Source of the DNA: Morella rubra
Lineage: Eukaryota > Streptophyta > Magnoliopsida > Fagales > Myricaceae
DNA length: 64,000 bases
NCBI GenBank assembly: GCA_003952965.2
Contig: CM025850.1
Coordinates: 5,800,492-5,864,491, forward strand
Reading direction: 5' to 3'
Position 1 is the stretch's first letter. Every line of letters starts with the position of its first letter. The notes under the pieces were generated by a model. It saw only the letters and a program-made list of their open reading frames with translations. It was not told the DNA's origin and made no database searches. Below, in pieces: positions 48,202 through 60,255 of this stretch. A program made the translations under genes and the position numbers.

Positions 48202-48260
48202 TTTTTTACCTTTATCATCTCCGGTGGACCTACTTCAGTGGACCCCACATGTCAAACCCG

Positions 48261-48270
48261 ACTATATAAG
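48261..48270 (+). promoter_or_regulatory. TATA box of the AHL gene
   Basis: ctatataagg lies about 90 bp before the ATG at 48355, followed by a CT-rich leader typical of plant 5' UTRs. Confidence 0.6.
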
Positions 48271-48354
48271 GGCCCTCCTACCACGATTTTTCAACCCATT
48301 CCATCTCTCCGTCTCCCTCGGTGTCTTTCTCTCTACCTGTGTAGCATCTGAACG

Positions 48355-49260
48355 ATGGCTGACTATGGTGGTGCCATCTCTCTCTTACCAGGCCGAGAGC
48401 TCTCCCATACCTCCGATGACGACTCATCAGAGCACAGCCCCCGTAGTGTGCCCACCCTATCTGCCACAACGACTGGACCTGGCTCATCATCACCATCCAA
48501 GACCAAGAAAACCAGCGCCACCAGTGCTTGTGGCGCTGAGTTTGGATCAACCCCCGAGATCTCAAAGAAACCTAGAGGCCGACCACCTGGGTCCAAGAAC
48601 AAGCCCAAACCCCCCATTGTCATAACCAAAGACAGCGACTCCGACATGAAGCCCGTGGTCCTCGAGATATCCGCCGGCTCCGATGTGGTGGATACAGTCA
48701 TACAGTTTGCATGTAGACGACACGTGGGTATCAGTATCCTTAGTGGGTCAGGGTCCGTGTCCAACGTGACACTCCGACATCCCCTATCCCACGCGCCTAG
48801 TCTTACCCTACATGGACCCTTTAGCCTCCTCTCTCTTTCTGGATCATTTCTGGGTTATCCCACAACAACGTGCTCGACTAAACAATCTCCTTCTTCTTCT
48901 TGTCCTCCTCATTCTACTGCTTCTTTTCCTTCGTCTTCTTTTGGAATATGCCTTGCAGGTTCACAAGGGCAGGTGTTTGGAGGTATTGTTGGGGGAAAGG
49001 TTATTGCGGCTAGTCTTGTGGTTGTAGTGGCTGCAATACATACAAGCCCGGCGTTTCATAGACTTTCCGGTGATACCGACGAAACTGAGCCTAAGACTAA
49101 CATTGGTTGCACTGGTGCTGGAGGAAATGCGATTGAGTCTTGCACTACCAGTAACGACATGTCCATGTCTGTTTACAACGTTAGTAGTCCCACCCCACTC
49201 AACTGTCACATTGCTTCCGATGTTATGCCTTGGTGTCCTACCTCTCGCCCTCCTTACTGA
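48355..49260 (+). CDS. AT-hook motif nuclear-localised (AHL) protein, type I, intronless
   Basis: 301-aa single-exon protein; type I AHL genes are typically intronless. A Ser-rich N-terminus is followed by one AT-hook with RGRPPGSKNK at residues 74-83, then a PPC/DUF296 domain (about 99-235: LEISAGSDVVDTVIQFACRR, VSNVTLRHP, LTLHGPFSLLSLSGSFLG, ICLAGSQGQVFGGIVGGKV). The AT-hook binds the minor groove of AT-rich DNA and the PPC domain mediates trimerisation and partner binding in nuclear-matrix complexes. Two departures are visible: the partner-interaction motif GRFEIL reads GPFSLL, and a Ser/Thr/Pro-rich insert separates the two halves of the PPC core. It looks closest to the AHL17/AHL28-type members, a memory-based impression. 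Confidence 0.9.
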   Translation: MADYGGAISLLPGRELSHTSDDDSSEHSPRSVPTLSATTTGPGSSSPSKTKKTSATSACGAEFGSTPEISKKPRGRPPGSKNKPKPPIVITKDSDSDMKPVVLEISAGSDVVDTVIQFACRRHVGISILSGSGSVSNVTLRHPLSHAPSLTLHGPFSLLSLSGSFLGYPTTTCSTKQSPSSSCPPHSTASFPSSSFGICLAGSQGQVFGGIVGGKVIAASLVVVVAAIHTSPAFHRLSGDTDETEPKTNIGCTGAGGNAIESCTTSNDMSMSVYNVSSPTPLNCHIASDVMPWCPTSRPPY

Positions 49261-52200
49261 GGTCATTGAAGTCGAGAAAGGAATATAAAGGAAATATTTA
49301 TGTGCACTATGCAGATTCAAACATACACTCCCTAATTTACGTGGGGAACTGTTTTGGATCAGGGATTGTCTTCGTGTTAGGAAGGAAACCCATTAGCTTT
49401 TTCTTCGCAGGCCTTTGATCAAATGGATCTCCTTCATGTTCCTGTAGCTAAAACTACAAATCTAAAGGATATTTACTTTGTTAGCATTATGTAGATGTCA
49501 AGTAAACTTTGCTTGTTGGTCAACATTCCAAAGCAACAATATGATTCTGTATGGTTTTCAAAGTTGAGTTCCTGGTCATTAATGCAGTGCTCTTTTCCTT
49601 CCTCAAAAGACTTGAACGCTGGCGTTGGTTGGTCTGTCCAAGGATTCGAGCTACTGTTAATGTTGGTTTGTGGTGGCAGAAACCGCATATGACACGCTCT
49701 CTTCCTCGGGAAGGGCCCATTTGCCATATCCGACGCAAGGATAATTAAGGTTGGGTAAAGAGAGGGTTTGCACATTGCATATGGAATACGTACGCCCAGA
49801 CGACTAGACTACACAATGGGTTAGCTTATAGCCTTATAAGAGGACGCTTTAATATATATATATATATATTTTTTTTTTCATTTAAGGACCATCTAATCAT
49901 TCGTTATGGAGACCCTTTCTTTGTTTTTTTGAGCGTTATAGAGACCCTTTCAATAATTGTCTTAACTGCTCAGCATGGAGTGTACAACCTTAGCTTTCTG
50001 TTTCTTCGTGAAAGAGACCATGAGCTAAGAATTTTCCATAGAACATAAGCTAACCATGAGAAGGGTTAAGGCTCAACCTTGTGGTTTGCTGTCTCTAAAG
50101 TTCAAAATTTCACTTAGTGTTACTAATTCTTTGGAGAACTTTAAAGTTCTTTTGGTCGGATAACTGTTCGATTTGTGTGAGATAAGAGATTGTATATATT
50201 TTGAAATTAGTCGAAGTGAGCATTTAAATTGGTCCAAATACTCAATTAAGAAAGAGAAAAAAAAGTTGTGGCTTATGGAAGCTTGCTACTGCCTTTCCAT
50301 TCTTATGATTGACATTCTGTTGAATTTTATAAACTCTCTTATAGTAGGGACAATGATCTAGTAAAATATGCAACGCTAGGGACAATGATCTAGTAAAATA
50401 TGCAACGCTAAGTGTACTCTCTCAGAGAGGGTTTGCAGTTAATATTTCATTAGAAAGGTATAAAGGCAGTTGTCCTAGTTATAGTAAAAACGCTCAAGGT
50501 GCCGCAGAAAACGTGACAATCACAGCGGTCTAACCTCTGCTCTCTTATTTATTGGCTTTTTGTCCGTTTTCAGGACATATCTGAGAGAGAGAGAGAGAGA
50601 GAGGTGTAACTTTTGGTAGAGAGAAAAATGATGAAAGATGCAGGGGTGAAGCTGAAAACCTGGACATGAACATGGTCATGACGGTCTTCCCTGGAGGTGA
50701 CTGGAGAAAGACTGCGAAGGGATGAGCCCATATGGGCGCATGCGGGGTCTGTTAAATGCCAGAAGAGCAAGAGCATGCTGGAACTAGTCACGTTTCAGAC
50801 CTCTATTGGCAGAATCATTTTCACGGGCCTTTTTGACTTCTTTTTTACCCCTGTTGCTGTTAATCCCACTTGGTCGAAGCTCAGAAAAGCATTCCACTGT
50901 ATTGCTGTTTCCCCGGCAGATTTCTTGTCTTTGAAGAGCTTATTTTGCCACATGAGTGTGGAAAAGGCAATACATGTGTTGGGAATTGCAAGGAATTTGT
51001 GGACCTTGTTCAATACTATTGTAGGGCTTTGAGGCCTTTTGTTTTGTAGCTTCAGCAAAGTACGGGGGGTTGAAGTTGGCAGCCCAACCGGGGAGCCTCT
51101 GTTTGATAACATTCTCCAATGTTAAAAGGCTAGTAGTACTGTCAGTGATTGGCTACGGTTTTTTATGAATGTGGAAGAGACACTTCTTAGTACGGGAACT
51201 CCATCAGTTCTGATTTCCTTTGGTTCCAATATGGCCCAAGAGTCCAACGTATTTTTGGGTCTTTCTCCGTCTCCTTTCTCTCAAAATCTCCTTCCAGATC
51301 TACTTTGTACTCAAAGAAGTGTACTAAAGTAACTAAACCTTACACCCAGTCCCCAGACCTCACTGGTGGACAAACTAGAAAAAGCCGACACTCTTTGAAA
51401 TTGGATCGGTCTTAGTTTGCCTATTTCCCCCAAACAGAAGGCTCTGGACAATTTCATAGATTGCTTTCCAGCTGCCCCAAACCAGAGAGTTTCTTTAGTT
51501 ACTGGTGGACAAGCGGTGCTTTGGTTACTTTTTCCCCTTTCCCAATTGTTGATTTTGTGTCACTGTTCGCCTCAACCAAATGGTTGACCGTAGGAGAGTG
51601 ATGGACCAAAATTCTCTAATTTATTGTCAGAATTGTATTATATAATTTAAAAAAAAATAGACATAATAAATATATTATACATTAATACTGTTTAAAAATT
51701 TTACATAAACAACATTAAATAATATACGGTCTACTTGTTGTATTTATTTTTTTTAAAATTATATTATATAATTTAGACAATAAATTACTGGAAATCAGAG
51801 TGATAAACTCAAACAGTATTATTGTAATTTTTTATTTTTTATTTTGAGCAAATGGTACTGCACCTAAGATACTACAACTCATACGCAGAGTAACTCCTTA
51901 CCCCACGAAAGATCTTATAATGTCTCTCTTACAAAAGGGATCGGGTTCTTTTCTCGGTTGGAACATGAGCCCGATTTCTAAGGAATGCGCGAGACAGACA
52001 TTTAAACGGTCTCCTCGTCGATCGCTAAATCGTGCGGTTTTGAATTTACACTACGATGGATTTTTGTAACTTCCCAAGACGAGAAGGAACTCAACAGGCT
52101 TCGAGTCTCACCCTGAGTATGAATTGAGATATCCCATGTCCATGGAGCCACTAATAGGACTAGTTTTACTCCCCCTGTACTTTGGAAGTACTCAGATATA

Positions 52201-52902
52201 TTTGTCCTACGCCTAGGTTAAACTATGTTATTTTGGTGTTCTTCGTTCTCCCATATTTTCGTTCTTTCTATGTTAAATCAACTTTTAGCAAATCAGGTAA
52301 CTCAGGTTCGAACTCGGAAAAAACAGTCCTATCTCGATCGCCCACTTCCATGATTTGGATTAAGTTGCTCAAGAAAAGAAGAAAAATGGGATTACGTTGA
52401 GATTAATATATCTTGTGGTTCAATAAATTCCTACCAAAATCTATTTCTTTCCATTTAGAAGTAATGACCGATGGGACAGGATCTCGCCGAATTCAGCTCA
52501 AGGCTCCTGCGAATCAGTTCTTTTACAGTAACAAGTTTCTGTAGGTAAAAGAAGCCAAAGCCAGTTTGGCCGAAGTCCTTATCATTGGTTGGAAGTTAGC
52601 TCACAAAGTCTATGCCGTAGTCTTTGAGAGCTCAACGAAGACAACTTCTGTATTATCATTTAAGTCTGAAGAACATCACGTGGTAGCCCAACCAGACCAA
52701 CTTCAATCTTGAGATAGCAATTAAAAACTACAAACTGCTATAATTGTACTCAAAATATCAGTCCTCATTATGTGTATTTTTATTGATGACAAATGGCTCC
52801 AAAAACTAACACCAACAGAGAATATTCGGAGCTTAAGGACTAATTCTAGAATTTGTACCGTCCTTCGTCTCAAAAAATACTTTTTTTTTTCTTTTTTAAC
52901 CA
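49261..52902. other. Intergenic; no gene recognised
   Basis: 3' flank of the AHL gene and intergenic DNA. Contents: a TA microsatellite (49852-49868), a perfect 32-bp tandem duplication at about 50346-50410 (listed separately), a GA microsatellite (50582-50602), and short ORFs without domains, including overlapping opposite-strand ORFs at 50697-51112. Confidence 0.35.
50346..50410. repeat. Perfect 32-bp tandem duplication
   Basis: The unit starting agggacaatgatctagta and ending atgcaacgct is repeated once, head to tail, without mismatch. It looks like a recent replication slippage or unequal-crossing event. Confidence 0.85.
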
Positions 52903-53755
52903 GGTATTCAGACCAACTTTTTTTTTTAAAAAAAAATCAAAACAAACCAACCTTTATTCGAAAGAAACAGTAGAAAAAGAAAATCTATGGGGAATCAGTT
53001 CCTGTATAGATCCAAATGAGTTCAGGAAAGTCTTCCCAAACATCGGGTGGCCACCAGACATAAGTGTGGCGGCAGCCCAACAAACAAAGTGATGCGTAAT
53101 TTTATTGGTATCTCTCGGAACAAAGCAAAAAGAACATTGATCAAAGAATCTAAACCAAAATGAATATCAGCTATACGATTAAAATGCATCCAATTCTCCC
53201 TCCTAGGATAGCTGCTGAATGCCTTAATTGCTAATAGCGAGTCACCTTCCACCAAAAGCCGTTTGATGCCTTGTCGCCCAGCCTCTTTGATTCCAATTTC
53301 TGCTGCCAAGAGTTCTCCCTCAAGTGATCTGTCGTGGAAAGCTTTTTCACCACAGCACCCATTACATTTCCTTGGTCGTTTCTTAGCACAGCAGCCCCTA
53401 CAACAAACTCTTCGTGAACAGCCACATCAAAATTTAGTTTTATGAACCCATGGGGAGGAGGTTGCCAATGAACTGGTTGTTGCACACCACTAACTTGCTG
53501 CCAAGCTTGTAGATGCTCCACACTTAGCTTTCTAATTTTCCTGAATAGCTCCAGCACCTCTATTGTTCCTCCTTCATGAACGATCGTGTTTCGAGCCATC
53601 CAGACAATGTCCAGCATGTTCAAAGCAAATAATTGGAAATGGTGATGCTCTTCCGGTGGTAGCCAATCCGCTTTAGGAAGGATTATCAATCTAATCCAAT
53701 CCATCAAGGGGGCCTCGCTGAAAACTGTAATATCCATTGGTATTCAGACCAACTT
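52903..53755 (-). mobile_element. 5'-truncated LINE (non-LTR retrotransposon) with 17-bp target-site duplication
   Basis: The insert 52920-53738 is bounded by perfect direct repeats ggtattcagaccaactt (52903-52919 and 53739-53755). In minus orientation it ends in a poly(A) tail, seen as a T-run right after the left repeat. It encodes the ORF2 3' end: a zf-RVT/linker part (WLPPEEHHHFQLFALNMLDI), then the RNase H-like domain (GFIKLNFDVAVHEE, GAAVLRNDQGNVMGA, then in a second frame LEGELLAAEIGIKEA). Frame changes occur near 53343 (A-run) and again near 53100, and the downstream PDVWEDFPEL lies in a third frame. Dead copy, truncated at the 5' end as is usual for LINEs. Confidence 0.88.
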
Positions 53756-55222
53756 ACATGCACCTCGATTAATCTCAAAGTGTATGCAGCCTTCTCGTCT
53801 CACATAATACTCTATTTCAATCGTTGATTTGATATTTTTCAATAGTTCCCAACTTCTTATATCTAATTCAATTAAAATAAGAAATTTAAAATGCTTATAT
53901 TATATTAGCCAGTCATTTTCTTTAATATAATCTAGGTTGCTGTAATCAGTGCGTAATTAATATCATTAGTTATGTGTATTACTGGAGAATGCAGGTGGTA
54001 GGTGATATCATTAAGTATTGGGTCAAGTGGGTGTGATTTGAAAAGGTTTTTATGTACATTAACTATGTGCACAAGCATCGGAGGTGTTCAAACAATTTAC
54101 ATGGTCCTAATCTTTTTTTCTTAGCATATTGGTTATTGCTTCTCGTTTCAAACTACATTCTAGAAACCCAGGTTATAGTTTGATGCATAAAATGTTGAAC
54201 TTGAAAATCAAAAGCAGATCACATTTTATATGAACAAAGTGTATTTTTTCATGCCGACCTCACTTCTCTTTGGAGAGAGTCTTCTCTTTTGGCAACTTTT
54301 TCTCTATATTTTGTATTTTAGCGCCCCTGAAATACAGTGGTATGCAATTGGTCCTCATAAGTCTAAATTCCTCGCTTATTAGTCCCTCAAAATCCCAAAT
54401 AGGCCAGATGATAGTAGATACCCTCTGTAATAGAACAAAAGTAGACAATCCGTAGTAATATTTATTTATTCCCACTTCAAAAGGGACAGTATCTCAGTCA
54501 CCATCTGATTTTCTTAAACTGGCCATTTTATGTATAGCAAGACATCCACATGATCTCTTGGTTTAATGAAGATCTTCTAAGCACACATATTTTAACCACA
54601 CAGTTATTGGTAGTATTAAAAATCAGATCTGTCCATAAAGATGTTCTAAAATTTTCTAGAGGAGAATCTTCTGCAAAATATGACTTCACAGAAACCCAGA
54701 GAAACAAGATATAATTTCACTGAAGCAGTGTTGGTGAAATGAGCCCCAGCGATCGATTCAAGTGTTCTTTCCAGATTTTTAGAACTCACTGAGATAAACC
54801 AAAACCTGACCTGAAATTTCCCTTTAAACTAGGTCTAAATCAGATTAAGTGACAAACAACTGAAAATGATAAAGATTTAAGAAACCTTGGAGGAACAAAA
54901 ATGGAAAAACATACGAAACAGAAAGACAAAAAAGAGTTAAAAAAAAAACGTGAAATGCCCGAGTTGGCAAACGCAAGTCATCAACTTCAGAGAACTTTGG
55001 GAACTCGGCCAAGTCGTTACCATAAAGTCACATGAAATCTCCACTCTCCACCCTTACTCTCTCACACAGTTTCTCCTTTAATATCTCAGAGGTCAGAGGG
55101 AGAGAGAATTCTACAGACGGAACAAAGAGCTATCTCAATCAACAGCATTGACAAAGAACTACAAAGGAAAACCAGACTCAACATTCAAAGAGACAGAATA
55201 CTCAAAATGCAGATTCATTGAT
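53756..55222. other. Intergenic; no gene recognised
   Basis: AT-rich with short ORFs. Around 54240-54480 the phrase ccctcaaaatccc.. and its context look transposon-like, but no ends were defined. Confidence 0.35.
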
Positions 55223-55489
55223 TCAACACTGGTCTTCAGCCTTGCAGGCAGGTTTCCCAATCGGTGGCTTCTTTGCGGTTGCCGGGCAATGGGAGACGGA
55301 GCCCTCTTGATTTGCTGTCTGAGAATCTGTGTTCCTTCCAGTACGGACGGTGGGACAAGTACCAGTGGCACCATGACCCAAGACAACTCCTACAGTGGCC
55401 TGGCCCATGTCAGCTGGCCTTACGGGCTCGTCGCCGGATATTAGGTCCGGAGGAAGCACTAGGGAGGCTTGCCGCCGATGACGGGACAT
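55223..55489 (-). CDS. Uncharacterised small basic/Thr-Gly-rich protein (88 aa)
   Basis: Minus-strand ORF from ATG 55489 to TGA at 55223: MSRHRRQASLVLPPDL.. ending ..KKPPIGKPACKAEDQC. It is unusually GC-rich for the window. It is preceded by a plant-like leader (CT microsatellite about 55517-55539 and an aacaaacca-ATG context) and followed by AT-rich 3' sequence, both suggesting a real transcript. No domain was recognised. The overlapping plus-strand ORF at 55264-55623 ends in VEDTEFDEFMMWGFLPEE and cannot be excluded as the true frame. Moderate confidence that a gene is here, low on its role. Confidence 0.5.
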   Translation of the reverse strand: MSRHRRQASLVLPPDLISGDEPVRPADMGQATVGVVLGHGATGTCPTVRTGRNTDSQTANQEGSVSHCPATAKKPPIGKPACKAEDQC

Positions 55490-55516
55490 TGGTTTGTTCT
55501 TGTGTGACTGTCTCAC

Positions 55517-55547
<31 letters not shown>

Positions 55548-55939
55548 TGGGTGTTTGAAGGCAGTGGTGGAAGATACGGAGTTCGACGAATTTATGATGT
55601 GGGGGTTTCTTCCCGAAGAGTGAAAGAAAGCAATGCCTCGTACACGCGCGATCCTAGGGCGTGGTAAAAATATCGGAGTGAATAGGATTTTGAGATATAT
55701 ACGTGTAAATATTAAAGTCCATAAAATTGAAAGATAGAAATTCGTGTCTTCTCAAAGGATTAATTATTTAGCCATTACTTGCAAAAAAAAAAAAAAATTT
55801 TGTCATCATGCACTGTAAAAGTTAATTTTTGTTCAAATTCATGTAAAACTTTAAATGATGATACAAAGTGTCGAGGAGAGTTTAAAGTATATTTATTAGA
55901 AAAAAAAATCACATATTTATTTCTATTAAAAGTAAATTA

Positions 55940-55947
55940 ATTTTGTT

Positions 55948-55981
<34 letters not shown>

Positions 55982-56246
55982 TAACAAGAGAAGTTTGGAG
56001 CCCATTAGGGCTCATATAGACTTGACTCAGTATTCTCAATATCCGTACGAATTAAGTTTAATGTCATAGTAAATTTTGAGCCGTATAGCCTCCAAGCCAC
56101 ATATGTGAATTTAATCCGAATTTATTATAAGAGTGACTAAGAAATTATTTATACTTGAAGAGATTTAAACTTGAGACCTCAGAAGAAGCACACTTCTAAA
56201 CCCCGTGTCCTGACCATCCAAGTCAATCCTTAAGGATATTTTGTTG
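55940..56246 (-). mobile_element. tRNA-derived SINE with target-site duplication
   Basis: The element 55949-56237 in minus orientation starts near gacttggatggtcaggacacgg (A-box-like), has gaggtctcaagtttaaatc (B-box-like), and ends in a poly(A) tail, seen as T's from 55949 to 55978. Direct repeats attttgttg flank it (55940-55948, 56238-56246). Length about 290 bp. Confidence 0.75.
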
Positions 56247-56560
56247 CTATCTTTGATCAAACTTTGGACTTTCTTGATTAAATAGGCAACCGGATCATCC
56301 AAGTTTTAGTTTAGCCTATTAACCCAGTGCAACAAGTAAGGTTGATCAGCACATCTAGCCTAATATCATCTAACAGAGTGATCAGATCAAGGTGGATATT
56401 TTCTCACCCTGTTAGGTTTGCTGCATGGATAAATAATATATTTGATTCCATTGCATCGAGACCCACACTGATTATGTCGTATATTGGTTATTGTCTCTTG
56501 AATCAACATATATTTATATCTTTTTAGAAAAGTTTTTTTATTAAAATTATAATTATTTTT

Positions 56561-56563
56561 AGT

Positions 56564-56627
<64 letters not shown>
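56561..56627. repeat. (TA)n microsatellite
   Basis: About 33 uninterrupted TA units. Probably highly variable in length and prone to assembly error. Confidence 0.95.
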
Positions 56628-59600
56628 TGTCCATTTATTCGTTTTCTTTATATTACTCGTCTTTTATTTCCTTTAACTCTCTCAATATCGTACCACCTTA
56701 CCCTCGGCCTCTTTGTTATTATTGATTATTTGTAATTAATCTGTATATATCCTTTTGACCGTCAGATCTATCTTCTTTGATCTTTTTCTTTTTCTTTTTT
56801 AAGTTTATCTTTTTCGTTTTAATTAATAAAAAAAATTGAAATTTACACGTTTTTTTTTTACATGTATCAAAATGAGTGAAAGACTCTGCCCGATCAGACA
56901 CAGAACATCTGCTAGATAGATGTCGCATCATACGCATGCTTAACACGTTTTTTTTTTCTTCAGTAACTTTATAATTGAGTTAATACCACTTATTCATTAA
57001 TTCTAAAGTTACGAATTTGGTTGTACATAAATTGAAATTATTTGTGAAAATAAAAATTGATCTTAAGCGTAATAGATAGACTGAAATTGATTGGTAATCA
57101 TGTACTGTGGTGATATTTTGGCTCGTTTGATAGACAATAATTATGACTCATATAGAATATTTTGTAATGAAAATATTTTTTTAGTTGCTAATCTTCTTGT
57201 GCTTTTCCTTTTTTGTTTATTAAAAAAACATTCGCCTTTATTTATTTATTTATTTTTGGCAAGAAAATTAAACATTAACATGTTACACACGCGGTGCTGG
57301 AGCCCCAAAGCATGACCAATTCAGGCAGGTTGCTGGCATTAGGTGACAAATGACCGAAGGATGCGTGGCCAGCTACGGGCCACATCTTTGTCTGTGCACA
57401 TTTTGGTTACCTAACCAACAAAAATCATCAAGGTTGGGATTCCCCGCGGCACGTGATTTTCATCTTCTTCCTTCTTCAATCTCCTCCTCACCTTTAAACT
57501 TTAATTTCTCTGCCAACGTCTCCTGCCTAACTAAGAACGGGGCCAGGTACGATCGCTTTGTGGTCAGAGAGGGAAAGATTTTTCGTTTCAGGACTGACAG
57601 TTTTTGGTTCATGTGGGTGACTTTGAATCCGTAAACATAGAAAAAAAAACATTTAAGAATTTAAGAATTACGTATTTAAGCTGCCGTATGGATTCAAGTA
57701 TTCAGATTTTATCCTTATGCTTCCACATCGATCAGTGCTTTTCGGGTTCTGTTTTCCCCTAGACGTAAGTAAATTCGAGATATTGGAAACTTCTAAATTC
57801 TCAATCAAAATATTTCATCATATAGTTTTAGTGATTGGATCCCACGACAATCCTTTCTACAAAACCAAACAGGTAGTTAATCTCGCCATTTCTGAGTGGG
57901 AGGCACTGAACATACACAGTTCGGAGTTTGAATGAATTATCCTCACACGAGCTGAACTGTGCAAATTAATCAATCAAGCTTTGAAAGTATTCTTTTAGTC
58001 AAATTTGGCAGACAATCTCGTCAACGAAATTCGTCTCATTGGTCCGGGAAAAGTGCGAAAAGAAAGCCACTTCCGAAGGAGAGAGAGACTGAGAGGCTTT
58101 TTACGTTTTCTTGCACGTCGGTGGAGCTACCGTGACAAGCTCCACTTTTCCAGATTTAGTAATTATAGCTTTAAGCACAACATTCCGCAGCTAAGTAAGA
58201 ATTCTAATGATCATGATCAAGACTAGAGATCAGTTAATACGAAGTTTGTCCCCTTATTTAGTCCTTTTTTATTAAAAAAAAAAGAAAATAAAAAGAAAAC
58301 AACGGTAATAACGGTGTGATTATTTATCTAATTTGATGTCTATTTTCACTTAAAGTATAAGAGGGATAATATAATAAATTTAATATCTCAAAAATAAAGT
58401 ATTTAAGTGCAATGTGTCAATACTCTAAATATAAAGTTACAAAGTGTATTTAACTCTTCTAACATTTACTCATCTCTGGCGTGTTCTAATAATATGCACG
58501 AATTTGTGTTTGTATGAGCACATTTCATGGGTTTGAATCTCCATTGGATCATGAATTTCTTAATCAGTTTAAGTACGTAGAAGTTGCAGTACTGGCGTAG
58601 ATGAGTCCCGTTACTTCTTCAGAGTTTACTTGTATATTGGACGAGCTCACTTCTGATAATCTGCTGCACATGATTTCTCTTTGTTACCAAAAAAAAAAAA
58701 AAAACTTTATAACCTTTGCAAATCAAACTGCTATTTATCTAAATATTTTTTAACTTCAGCATACATGTTTACGTACGTTATGGTTTACATGTAACTACTC
58801 AATCCTGATCAGTATAATACTAAAAGTCACATCTATAAAATTATTCAGGCAATGAGTTTAATTAATAAATCAAATCGAACACAAAAAATTATTATAAATA
58901 GATTTATAATCATGGAAACGATTCGACCGTCGGATCATAATTACATCTCATCATTTTTATTGTTGTATGGTATTTGAACAATAATTTATAACTTGTTGTT
59001 TTTGGGATTTTATAAGAATTGGGATTGGATTCCTAATTTTATGGCAGACAGCAACCTGTCCCAAATGAAGTGCCCAGGAACAAGCAGCCACGTGTAGAAA
59101 GAGGTCCCTTATTTTTGGAGCATAGTACCAATAATTTCTGTGTGTGGGGGACATGAACGTACGGACCCGAGGCAGACAGTGATACATATTTAATTAATTA
59201 ACACATTCGCATCACTTGGAAACAAAGAAGAATGGACACGCGGTGCCCATGCAGCGACCCAAGGACTCTCCCTCCAGTCCTCTCAGCCCTGTCAGTTTTA
59301 TCCCAGAGGCCATGGTTTGATATCTCCTTGTTTGTTTTGTTTGTGTGTTTTTTAATGAGTATCCCAGAGACCAACGTATAAGTTTGTTCGTTCAGCATTA
59401 TCCACAAAATTATTCAGTGTGGTTAGATTATTTGTGTCAGAGAGTTTTCTTGACCACATTCATTTTTCCTCCTTGATGATGCGATCAATTTCGTACAATG
59501 CCTTGTGTGTTGAATAGTCACGACTTGGTCGGCAACCGATCATTCTCTTACCCATAAGAAGTAGTACTTGAATTAGTAGAGAAATTTTCAACTAGATTTA

Positions 59601-59818
59601 ACAACAAAAAATTAGATCAAATTTTTTCCCTCATGCATGTTTGATTTTGGATATTTCTAATTCTTTTGGAAAACCTTTGGTTTAATTTAACTTAAACAGT
59701 CCTTTTTTTTTTTTTTTTTCAATTTGGATATGTTCATGAAAGAAAACATATGCAATATGTGTATGCCAAAATAGGAAGTTCATCTCTTTAGGATGAGTAG
59801 TCAGTGAAGCCAAAAAAC

Positions 59819-59861
<43 letters not shown>

Positions 59862-59964
59862 GATAATAGTCTTGGAATGATTGTAGCTAATTTACTAGCA
59901 TCACAACATATATCATATCATCCAACTTGACACGATCCTTTTCTTTAATTTCTCATTTATTAAT
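56628..59964. other. Intergenic; no gene recognised
   Basis: AT-rich DNA with short ORFs. The 57350-57634 and 58005-58226 ORFs begin or run without supporting motifs, and the second starts at a non-ATG codon. A poly(A) run (59820-59855) and a T-run (59702-59719) occur. No transposon ends were firmly assigned. Confidence 0.35.
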
Positions 59965-60255
59965 GTCCTTTAAATTAGCTCTCAAGAGCAATAACTCAAT
60001 AGTTAGTGTGACAGACTTTCATTCTTGAATGAACAGTATCTAATGGGTAAGTGTGAGTTCAAATCCTATTGTCTATGGTGCAAAAATCTCGACTTAATTG
60101 ATACTTAGACTATAGGACGGGTTCAAGTATTTGGAGTTTGTGTGGATTAATAAGCCCTTACAGTGCATCTAAACTGGGTCAAGTCTGTTTGAGTTTAGTG
60201 TACTAAGGGACACATAGAGATTTCCCCCTTTAACTAAAAAAAGGTCCATTCAATT
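59965..60255 (+). mobile_element. tRNA-derived SINE (plus strand)
   Basis: The element 59977-60243 opens with a pol III A-box-like ataactcaatagttagtg, then B-box-like gtgagttcaaatcc about 50 bases on, and ends in an A-rich tail at about 60235-60242. Imperfect 12-bp direct repeats (gtcctttaaatt at 59965-59976, gtccattcaatt at 60244-60255; 10 of 12 match) fit an older target-site duplication. Confidence 0.7.

Noticed and set aside
50697-51112. Overlapping opposite ORFs of 111 and 105 aa
   Set aside because: No recognised domain, leader or splice context on either strand; likely chance.
57350-57634. 94-aa plus-strand ORF
   Set aside because: Composition is not coding-like and no family or leader was recognised.
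58005-58226. 73-aa Arg-rich ORF
   Set aside because: It starts at a TTG, not ATG, and has no supporting context.
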